DNA from: SLLW01 sp964388615
Lineage (GTDB): Bacteria; Bacteroidota; Rhodothermia; Balneolales; Natronogracilivirgulaceae
NCBI GenBank assembly: GCA_964388615.1
Contig: CAYMBG010000143.1
Location: 1-5,137 of the forward strand
Direction: 5' to 3'
Length of the DNA stretch: 5,137 nt
Below the pieces are notes generated by a model that worked only from the letters and a program-made list of their open reading frames with translations, ran no database searches and was not told where the DNA came from. Shown piece by piece: positions 1-5,137 of the stretch. Each line of letters opens with the position of its first letter. The first letter of the stretch is position 1. The translations under genes and the position numbers were made by a program.

Positions 1-30
1 TAATCATAGTGTAGTTATGTTGTAGCCGAC

Positions 31-33
31 AGG
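31..33 (+). promoter_or_regulatory. Weak Shine-Dalgarno site of the acyltransferase
   Basis: AGG lies six bases before the ATG at 39 and is the only purine-rich match in the 38 bases available. No promoter can be assigned in so short a leader. The gene may be the last member of an operon that starts left of the window. Confidence 0.4.
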
Positions 34-38
34 TATAT

Positions 39-785
39 ATGTCCGAAAACGAGTCCCAGGATTTTCTTGCCGAGAAATATTCACCGGTTTTTTACCGTAT
101 TTTCTCATGGTATGTCCTTTTTTTGTTCAGACGCCGCTTTCAGTGCGTATGGGTGGATAAATCCAATTATCTTTCCACCGGGACCTCTACGCTTTTCATC
201 GGCAATCACAATTTGTGGTGGGACGGACTGATACCTCTGTTGCTTAATGAGACCATTTTTCATCATCGGGGCCGGGCGATGATGGACGAGGTTCAATTGA
301 GAAAACATCCTTTCTTCCGCTATCTGGGGACATTCTCCATTAACCGGCAACATCCCCGGAAGGCCAGACAAAGCCTGGAGCATGCCGCCGGCCTGATCAA
401 CAACGCCAAGGTCAATGATCCGGTCGGACTGTGGCTCTACCCGGAAGGAAAGTTGGTCAGCCCGGAAACGCCGATCACCCTGGAAAGCGGGCTGATCTGG
501 CTGGCAAGGCGTATCGACAACAAGAAGGCCGAGATCGTCCCTTTTGCCACCCACATTCATTGCATGAGGAGCGACAAACCGGAACTGTTCATCAAATTCG
601 GCAATCCCGTCGCCTCGGCGACCTATTTATCCGGTAACATGCTGGCCCTGACCACCCGGATGCTTGAGGATCTCCGCTATCAATGCCGTATCAGAAGCGG
701 GCAGCTGGATCCCCACACCGGCGCTCCCGAAGGCAATTTCAAATTGTTACTGGGAAAGGTCCCGGATTACCAGGTCCAGCGGTAA
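39..785 (+). CDS. PlsC-family lysophospholipid-type acyltransferase, possibly a CruD-like carotenoid-glycoside acyltransferase
   Basis: This 248-residue protein carries the glycerolipid acyltransferase blocks in order: NHxxxxD at residues 56-62 (His57 and Asp62 are the expected catalytic pair), GTFSINR at 97-103 (acyl-acceptor block), YPEGK at 134-138 (the FPEGTR-type block, with Lys where Thr is common), and IVPFA at 166-170. A hydrophobic stretch at residues 18-30 followed by RRR suggests membrane association. The protein should transfer an acyl group from acyl-CoA or acyl-ACP to a hydroxyl. Next to a crtC-like gene, the likely acceptor is a carotenoid glycoside, as for CruD of green sulfur bacteria, but a phospholipid acceptor cannot be excluded. 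The start is the first ATG after an in-frame TAG at 12-14, with AGG six bases upstream (31-33). Length is normal for the family and no damage is seen. The family is secure; the substrate is inference. Confidence 0.9.
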   Translation: MSENESQDFLAEKYSPVFYRIFSWYVLFLFRRRFQCVWVDKSNYLSTGTSTLFIGNHNLWWDGLIPLLLNETIFHHRGRAMMDEVQLRKHPFFRYLGTFSINRQHPRKARQSLEHAAGLINNAKVNDPVGLWLYPEGKLVSPETPITLESGLIWLARRIDNKKAEIVPFATHIHCMRSDKPELFIKFGNPVASATYLSGNMLALTTRMLEDLRYQCRIRSGQLDPHTGAPEGNFKLLLGKVPDYQVQR

Positions 786-2012
786 AGCATCCGTGATTTT
801 TGCACCCAGTGGGGTTTTTGGTCAACATAACGCAGCCGCATGTGTACCAGCGGCCAATAGCGCCGTTGATGAATACGATGTGGCCGGATATATTCGCCCA
901 TTCCTTCCTCCTTTTCAACACCGATGCCGGGGTGTTCCAACACCGCCCTTGTGGCGTACCGGCAGTAAAACGGTCCGGAATCGATCGCTTTGCGGTGTTG
1001 AACCGTGATTTTCAACTCCTGATCCGCAAATGTGAGCCGGCGGGCCGACCACAGCATAAAACCGTTAGGCCGCCGTTTTCGCAGGGATGTAAGCTCCAGA
1101 GTATGGAGCAATCGCCGGTTATCCGGACTCAGCAGCCACGCGCGACAGTCACGTTCGCCTCCCTTCCGGTTCATCACGTAGTAGACCAGCGTCGCGTGCT
1201 GAAAATGCACCCGACCCCAATACCAGTCCCGGAAGGCGTACTTCATGGGCTCAAGTCCCAGATTGTGATCATGGTAGCCGGTGCCGTCAAATTTCAGCTC
1301 TTTTCGAATCAATCCGTTGTACAACATGTTGATACGACACTGCATGTCCATTCGCGGCGCAGCCAGGTTCCATACATGCCCCTCCTGAGGTTGCTTTTCG
1401 GATCGATGCGAACCGGCGCCCAGTAATTTCTCATAGGGATACATGCCGGTAAAAGTGATAATCCCTTTCAGCTCCTCTCCGTTGGGCAGTTGTTCATTAA
1501 TGCGCAGATCATAGGCGGCGAAGTCTGATCCGCCATGTATTTTGCGCTTTTCCATACGTAACGAGTTATCGCCAATAGCCACCGCCGGCCGGACCGGATC
1601 AAACGAACACTGTTCCGGGGGATATTGACTCAGGCTGTAAAATACCGGTTTGCCCTTGTGGTAGATCGATATGCTGATAGCCGGGTGGTCATTGGGATAC
1701 CATCCCGGATTGGCTTGCGCCGACTCTCCCGACTCTCCATCCGGCNNNNNNNNNNNNNNNNNNNNNNNNNNNNNNNNNNNNNNNNNNNNNNNNNNNNNNN
1801 NNNNNNNNNNNNNNNNNNNNNNNNNNNNNNNNNNNNNNNNNNNNNTTCACCTGCTTCATATAGCGCGTGGAAAAAGGACAGCCGTCATAGAAAATCACGA
1901 CCAGCTGATAGTCTCCCTTCTCGGAAATCCCGTCAAAATACCACCACTCATAACTGCCGGCATGCGGTTTTGAGTGCTGAATGTCCTTTGTAACATCTGA
2001 TAGTAGGTGCAT
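767..2012 (-). CDS. crtC: Carotenoid 1,2-hydratase (CrtC-like, hydroxyneurosporene synthase family), interrupted by an assembly gap
   Basis: CrtC adds water across the 1,2 double bond of the psi-end of an acyclic or monocyclic carotenoid, giving the tertiary 1-hydroxyl to which sugars can be attached. The N-terminal piece (2012 down to 1846, 55 residues) contains SYEWWYFDG at residues 20-28 and PFSTRYM, typical of the lipocalin-like start of this family. The C-terminal piece (1744 down to 770, 325 residues, open from the gap edge) contains HPAISISIYHKGKP, then GTGYHDHNLG (about 1285-1256) and DWYWGRVH (about 1228-1205), the His/Asp-rich and Trp-rich CrtC signatures. The stop is TAA at 769-767. 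A GTG at 1582 is an internal Val codon, not the start. The ATG at 2012 is the only ATG after the in-frame stop at 2042-2040, but no Shine-Dalgarno precedes it. At least 380 residues plus the missing part fits the longer CrtC forms. Confidence 0.85.
1721..1738 (-). repeat. Tandem 9-bp repeat, two copies, in crtC beside the gap
   Basis: CGACTCTCC occurs twice head to tail (1721-1729 and 1730-1738). On the coding strand it reads GGAGAGTCG twice and encodes Gly-Glu-Ser twice. It lies seven bases from the gap edge, in what looks like a flexible linker before the conserved HPAISISIY block. Confidence 0.85.
1746..1845. other. Assembly gap of 100 N inside crtC
   Basis: Exactly 100 unknown bases, the usual placeholder for a gap of unknown length. 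Both flanks encode parts of the same CrtC-like protein in the same orientation and order, so the join itself is probably right. The left flank leaves one spare base (1745) and the right flank two (1846-1847), so the true gap must be a multiple of three if the gene is intact. One hundred is not, and any annotation made across the N run is therefore falsely frameshifted. Confidence 0.97.
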
Positions 2013-2123
2013 CGGAGGAAGAAACGTGTAAGAAATAATTTACCCGTCAAAATATGCCGAATGCACGGTAAATCAAATGCTACAGGAACAAATATTACAA
2101 ATGGTATGTCACCGGACGGCCGG
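2013..2123 (-). promoter_or_regulatory. crtC upstream region with a possible Bacteroidota-type promoter
   Basis: This 111-bp spacer separates the SGNH hydrolase stop from the crtC start, long enough for crtC to have its own promoter. On the minus strand TTTG (2077-2074) is followed after 19 bases by TATTTTG (2054-2048). This resembles the Bacteroidota pattern TTTG, about 19-21 bases, TAnnTTTG, but it is one base short in the downstream box. Transcription would then begin near 2041. The ATG is preceded by a pyrimidine tract (TTTCTTCCTCCG) rather than a Shine-Dalgarno sequence, so translation is probably Shine-Dalgarno independent. Confidence 0.3.
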
Positions 2124-2143
2124 TCACGGATCCGGAAACCGGA
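2111..2143 (-). terminator. Two short GC-rich hairpins at the end of the SGNH gene, terminator-like without a U tract
   Basis: On the minus strand TCCGG-TTT-CCGGA (2143-2131) lies in the last codons of the esterase, and ACCGG-CCGT-CCGGT (2124-2111) begins at the last base of its stop codon. Each has a perfect five-base stem and a loop of 3-4 bases. No T run follows the second hairpin (GACATACC comes next), so this is not a canonical intrinsic terminator. It could slow polymerase or protect the mRNA 3' end. Confidence 0.25.
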
Positions 2144-3506
2144 CGCCTTCAAAATCAGCGGAATTCACCGGTGAGAGTGTTGCCCCGTAGGTTTCATTGA
2201 TCGCTTCCACCAGCAGGTTGACAATCACCGCAGATCCGCGGGAGGTGAGGTGCACACCGTCCAGCGAGAAGATGCCACCCTGCACAAAATCCGTAGAGAG
2301 CTGCACGCCGTCGAACAACAATCCCCGGTTGGAGACCGTCTCCATTTTGGCATCCACGTCCACAAAAGCCAGACCGTGTTCACTGGCCGCAGCGGCAAGT
2401 TTGTTGTTGAAATCACCGATGGCCTGTTGGGTTGCCGCAATTTGCGTGCTGCGCAGTGTATACTGATCGGGGATGGGTGTCGTGCTGCCCCAGCCCTCTT
2501 GCTGCAGCTTCTCCTGGGGGATGCTCAGCAATATCAGTTCCCCCTCTTCCGCCATTCGAAAGCCCATCTGTGCCTCGGGGTCCTCAATGATGAAACCGTT
2601 CTGTCCCGGTTGGAAATCGGGGATCAGCGGCTCCGGCACTCCCTCCGCTTCATAAGCGGCCCTGAGCATTTGTGCCTGCTCGGCACTCAGCATCAGTCCC
2701 TGGGAAGGAACCGTGGTGAAGAACGGGATATTGGTGATATCCGGAATATTAAGCACGGCACCCTGCGCGCCATGGGCGGTCAGGTTCCCAAGAATGCCAT
2801 CGACACTGGCATTAAAAACACCGCGGGCGGTGATATCATTACCGGCGATCTCGTGTACTTCCGCCATATCACCATGATCGACGCCCGTACCGCCGTTAGT
2901 GGCATATCCCAGCACATCATTATTTCCGACCCACAAGGTAAAGAACGTCGGGTCAGCCGCCATGGCATCGGAGACGACCGACGCGGTCGGGGAACTCATA
3001 AACCGTGTGTAAAACGGATTAAAGTTGCCGCCCGGAGCCTGCGGATTGCCGTATCCCTCCGCCAGCAGGTGATACGACCGGGCTCCGGGGACGCCCAGAT
3101 TGTGGAAAGGCCCTTCGAGGTTATCCTGGAAAATCGGATCGCCCTGTTGCGCGGCCGGTGCCGGGGCAAGGTCGGGCTCGCCGTCCGGACCCGTTACCAG
3201 GTGCAGCATCAAACGGGCTTCGCCATCGGCGTTGGATCCCACACCGGGACTGACAAGAGGCTGCAGAAACTCCCCGCCGCCGGCCTCTTTCATCTGTCCG
3301 GCCAGGATATTGGGAATAGACTGCTTCTGGCCCTCCCGGTACAAGGCATTATTAGTGTAACCGGCTGTGAGCGAATTGCCCAAAGCCACATAGCTGGTAA
3401 AATCGGCCTCGCCGGAAACAGGAGTGCGCTCACTGACACTCGGCTCGCACCGGGTCAAGGTCAACAGCACGGCAATCAAAAGTAAAACTGAGGTTATCCG
3501 CTTCAT
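2124..3506 (-). CDS. SGNH/GDSL-family esterase or lipase, probable lipoprotein
   Basis: A 460-residue SGNH hydrolase that should cleave ester bonds in lipids or other acylated substrates at the cell envelope. Block I is GNSLTAGY at residues 43-50 with nucleophile Ser45. Block II is NLGVPGARS near 137-144 (Gly138). Block III is GNND at 194-197 with oxyanion Asn196. Block V is DGVHL at 416-420 with catalytic Asp416 and His419, so the active site is complete. The N-terminus is MKR plus a hydrophobic stretch ending LTRC at 17-20. Cys20 would be the lipidated residue, though Arg just before it is unusual. The chosen start is ATG at 3506 (MKRITS). ATG at 3512 (MIMKRITS) is equally possible, and the frame stays open to 3677 inside the porin gene without coding sense. 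It lies about 31-37 nt after the FadL-type gene and is probably co-transcribed with it. The natural substrate is unknown. Confidence 0.9.
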   Translation of the reverse strand: MKRITSVLLLIAVLLTLTRCEPSVSERTPVSGEADFTSYVALGNSLTAGYTNNALYREGQKQSIPNILAGQMKEAGGGEFLQPLVSPGVGSNADGEARLMLHLVTGPDGEPDLAPAPAAQQGDPIFQDNLEGPFHNLGVPGARSYHLLAEGYGNPQAPGGNFNPFYTRFMSSPTASVVSDAMAADPTFFTLWVGNNDVLGYATNGGTGVDHGDMAEVHEIAGNDITARGVFNASVDGILGNLTAHGAQGAVLNIPDITNIPFFTTVPSQGLMLSAEQAQMLRAAYEAEGVPEPLIPDFQPGQNGFIIEDPEAQMGFRMAEEGELILLSIPQEKLQQEGWGSTTPIPDQYTLRSTQIAATQQAIGDFNNKLAAAASEHGLAFVDVDAKMETVSNRGLLFDGVQLSTDFVQGGIFSLDGVHLTSRGSAVIVNLLVEAINETYGATLSPVNSADFEGVRFPDP

Positions 3507-3543
3507 AATCATAACTTTTGGAGTATTAAATCGCTTTACATCA

Positions 3544-4812
3544 TTAAAATTTGTGGTAGATCGACAAGCCCGGCAGCCAGGCAAGCGTCTTGAAATCCCC
3601 GATGGGCACGTCCCCGAAGGTTCCGGCCTCGATAGCCGCCTGTTCCGACTGCTCCCTCGTGCTGGAAGTGACCACAAGAAGGGAAGCGTTCATGCCGATG
3701 TCCGGGGTAAACGCGTATCCAAAACCGGTCGACAGTCCGATACGGTCGAGATCCGGGGTCTCGGGCGTCATATAGCCTTCATCCACCGGCGAGGGGTCGT
3801 AGTAAGAACCCGCACGCAGTTGCAGGGCCTCGGTGACATCCCACTCGGCCCCGACACGGAAGATCCAGCGATCGTTATAGCTGCGGTCCTCACTGATATC
3901 CTGAACCGCCGGACTGTTCTTTTCGAATGTAAAATCCAGGCTTTCGTAGGCACTCCAGAAAGTCAGGTTGGCATCCAGACCGATACGGAAATTTTCGGCC
4001 GGAGTGATCCCCAAACCCAGATTCAGCACGGCCGGCAGGGGTAAACTGGCATCAAACCGGTTGTCGGCCGGAAAGTTGGCAGACAACGACGCCGGTACAT
4101 GAAAATCAGCATCGCCGTCCTCTACATCCATATCGATCAACGAACGGTAGGATATTCCCGCCGAAAACAGGTCGTTGATCTCGGCCTGGATACCCACATT
4201 GTAACCCAGCGCGGTCGTAGAACCGTCCAGTTCCACCCGGCCGTATTCACCGTCCTGGTTGGTAACAGGCAGGTCACGCTGCAGGTTGACCGCGCCGATC
4301 GCGTAGATCACACCGGCACCCACACCGATCCGGTCATTGATATTGTAGCTGAAAGTCGGCTGGATGAAGATCGTGGACAGCAGAATCTCGTCAAGCATAA
4401 AACGATACTTCCATCCCTCTTCCCAGTTCACGGTGTTGCCATAAGGGGTGTACACACCCACACCGGCCCGAAGATTTTCCAGCGGAGTGTCGTAGCTGGC
4501 ATAAAAACCGAACGGCGGGCGAACACTGTTGTCCGTGCTCACCTGATAGCTGGACGGAGCCGGCGCCCGGTAGGTGGTCGAAATAAACGTGGCGGAGGAA
4601 CCAAGCAGCAACTGGTTGCGGTCCAGCATGGAAAGGCCTCCGGGATTCATGGCGATGGTAGCTGCGTCAAGCGGCATGCCCACCCCCGTGTGTCCCATAG
4701 CGATCTGTCTTTGGCCCAATAGGTTAAGCTGATATCCACCGGCCTGCGCAGCCGTGGCCCCGATACACAGAACCAGAAGGCTTGTCGTAAGTGCGGTAAC
4801 AAAATTTTTCAT
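3544..4812 (-). CDS. FadL/OMPP1/TodX-family outer-membrane transport protein
   Basis: A 422-residue outer-membrane beta-barrel that should let hydrophobic molecules such as long-chain fatty acids enter the cell. A signal peptide spans residues 1-24 (MKNF, a hydrophobic core, cleavage after AQA). The mature protein starts GGYQLN, and residues 30-60 have the FadL plug pattern: a G-rich stretch with AMGHTGVG and then AMNPGGL, where FadL proteins usually have an NPA-like motif. Alternating hydrophobic strands follow to the end, and the last residue is Phe (YHKF), the usual signal for outer-membrane barrel assembly. The start ATG has AGGAAG (4824-4819) six bases upstream, the best ribosome binding site in the window. 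It is the first gene of a probable two-gene unit with the SGNH hydrolase. Length is typical for the family. Whether it carries fatty acids, hydrocarbons or aromatic compounds cannot be told from sequence. Confidence 0.92.
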   Translation of the reverse strand: MKNFVTALTTSLLVLCIGATAAQAGGYQLNLLGQRQIAMGHTGVGMPLDAATIAMNPGGLSMLDRNQLLLGSSATFISTTYRAPAPSSYQVSTDNSVRPPFGFYASYDTPLENLRAGVGVYTPYGNTVNWEEGWKYRFMLDEILLSTIFIQPTFSYNINDRIGVGAGVIYAIGAVNLQRDLPVTNQDGEYGRVELDGSTTALGYNVGIQAEINDLFSAGISYRSLIDMDVEDGDADFHVPASLSANFPADNRFDASLPLPAVLNLGLGITPAENFRIGLDANLTFWSAYESLDFTFEKNSPAVQDISEDRSYNDRWIFRVGAEWDVTEALQLRAGSYYDPSPVDEGYMTPETPDLDRIGLSTGFGYAFTPDIGMNASLLVVTSSTREQSEQAAIEAGTFGDVPIGDFKTLAWLPGLSIYHKF

Positions 4813-4818
4813 GAGCTA

Positions 4819-4824
4819 CTTCCT
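4819..4824 (-). promoter_or_regulatory. Shine-Dalgarno site of the FadL-type gene
   Basis: AGGAAG on the minus strand lies six bases before the ATG at 4812. It supports this start, as does the well-formed signal peptide that begins there. Confidence 0.7.
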
Positions 4825-4835
4825 GTTAATCGTTT

Positions 4836-4865
4836 TGCGTTTCACAGTTTGTTATGCGTTTCACA
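4836..4865 (-). repeat. Direct repeat TGTGAAACGCA, two copies 19 bp apart, in the fadL leader
   Basis: On the minus strand TGTGAAACGCA occurs at 4865-4855 and again at 4846-4836. Extended to 15 bases (TGTGAAACGCAWAAC) the copies differ at one position. The repeat lies 24-53 bases before the start codon. Two same-facing sites about two helical turns apart suggest binding by a dimer or tandem regulator. A weaker relative (AACGCATATAAC) lies near 4936-4925. Confidence 0.6.
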
Positions 4866-4907
4866 ATATGTAACGCCTTGTCCGGCAGTGGGCCGTGCAG
4901 GTGAAAA

Positions 4908-4946
4908 CGGATAATCACATAGGTGTTATATGCGTTCGATTATCCG
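4908..4946. repeat. Perfect 9-bp inverted repeat with 21-bp spacer upstream of fadL
   Basis: CGGATAATC (4908-4916) and GATTATCCG (4938-4946) are exact reverse complements. The spacer contains, on the minus strand, TATAAC, which could serve as a -10 box, but no good -35 partner is seen. The arrangement would suit an operator around a promoter or a long-looped hairpin. Its role is inferred from position only. Confidence 0.5.
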
Positions 4947-5031
4947 GAGAAAACGAATTCCAGCCGAAAGTAAAAACACACTTGCGGCTATGTTTGCCCT
5001 GATTTTGCCGGGTAAAACCCCACTGCACAGA

Positions 5032-5049
5032 CCTGCAACCCCTTGCAGG
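5032..5049. repeat. Stem-loop with 7-bp stem and 4-base loop
   Basis: CCTGCAA (5032-5038) and TTGCAGG (5043-5049) pair perfectly around a CCCC loop. No T run follows on either strand, so a standard intrinsic terminator is not supported. It could be the 3' end structure of a gene right of the window or a protein-binding site. Confidence 0.45.
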
Positions 5050-5069
5050 CCGGACCGGCAGATGTAATA

Positions 5070-5083
5070 AACTTGCCCAAGTT
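5070..5083. repeat. Palindrome AACTTG-CC-CAAGTT
   Basis: A perfect six-base inverted repeat with a two-base centre, the size of a small operator for a dimeric repressor. It is about 260 bp upstream of the FadL-type start and could equally serve a gene beyond the right edge. Confidence 0.4.
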
Positions 5084-5137
5084 AAAAGAAAGCGAGGCAG
5101 ATGGCAATTTTTTTCCGGCGATCCGGTATTTTTCCAG

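Larger units (their letters stand above)
4813..5137. other. 325-bp region without a convincing gene
   Basis: This stretch upstream of the FadL-type gene contains only short open frames. One is a 45-codon plus-strand frame (4930-5067), and two minus-strand frames are open from the right edge to about 4988 and 4915. None resembles a known protein. The stretch is dense in direct and inverted repeats, listed separately, and is best read as a regulatory or intergenic region. Confidence 0.6.

Noticed and set aside
1..3. TAA at the window start as the stop of a preceding gene
   Set aside because: No coding sequence is visible to support it.
800..1426. Plus-strand open frame (208 codons) opposite crtC
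   Set aside because: Antisense shadow of the CrtC-like gene, with no recognisable motif and no ribosome binding site.
2250..3485. Long plus-strand open frame (411 codons) opposite the SGNH hydrolase
   Set aside because: It is the antisense shadow of a gene with a complete catalytic motif set. Its translation shows no domain or signal, and GC-rich codon bias leaves such frames open.
3507..3677. N-terminal extension of the SGNH frame by up to 57 residues
   Set aside because: It overlaps the end of the FadL-type gene, is Arg/Pro/Ser-rich, and would bury the export signal that begins at 3506 or 3512.
4099..4722. Plus-strand open frame (207 codons) opposite the FadL-type gene
   Set aside because: Antisense shadow of a clear outer-membrane protein gene with signal peptide and C-terminal Phe.
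4930..5067. 45-codon plus-strand frame starting ATG with AGG six bases upstream
   Set aside because: It is short, basic and unlike any protein I know, and it runs through the inverted repeat and stem-loop. It is probably chance, though a small peptide cannot be excluded.
5115..5133. CCGG-CGAT-CCGG hairpin followed by TATTTTT as a plus-strand terminator
   Set aside because: The stem is only four bases and no plus-strand gene ends before it.
4915..5137. Minus-strand frames open from the right edge (to about 4915 and 4988) as the tail of a further gene
   Set aside because: Two different frames are open and neither gives a protein-like or recognisable sequence, so no partial gene is supported.
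5101..5137. Possible start of a rightward gene (ATG at 5101, GAGG at 5094-5097)
   Set aside because: Only 12 codons are visible and the spacing of three bases is too short for a normal ribosome binding site.

Overview
The window looks like a chromosomal piece of a pigmented member of the Bacteroidota / Rhodothermota / Balneolota side of the tree. This rests on gene types recognised by eye: a GNSL-type SGNH hydrolase next to a FadL/TodX porin, a CrtC-like protein with a YEWWYFDG motif, and mostly weak Shine-Dalgarno sites. The exact lineage is not established. The run of exactly 100 N (1746-1845) indicates a draft scaffold with a gap of unknown size.

Layout. At left, a PlsC-type acyltransferase (39-785, +) converges on a carotenoid 1,2-hydratase (CrtC-like, 767-2012, -), and the two coding ends overlap by 19 bp. 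The assembly gap interrupts crtC near its N-terminus. Both sides are clearly the same gene, and the flanking frames join only if the missing piece is a multiple of three, so the 100 N is a placeholder. A 111-bp spacer (2013-2123) follows. Then come two genes on the minus strand, transcribed right to left: a FadL/OMPP1-type outer-membrane transport protein (3544-4812) and, about 31-37 nt downstream, an SGNH/GDSL esterase with an N-terminal signal (2124-3506). The right 325 bp (4813-5137) holds no convincing gene but is rich in direct and inverted repeats and is probably the control region for the fadL-SGNH pair.

Function. The left pair fits the tailoring of an acylated carotenoid glycoside. 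CrtC hydrates the psi-end, a glycosyltransferase (not in this window) would add a sugar, and a CruD-like acyltransferase would add a fatty acid, as in the chlorobactene glucoside ester or salinixanthin type of pigment. The right pair fits an envelope lipid-use module in which an esterase releases fatty acids or other hydrophobic products and a FadL-type barrel carries them across the outer membrane. No clearly novel system is visible. The points most worth a second look are the broken crtC, the repeat-rich fadL upstream region and the predicted acyl-glycoside carotenoid.
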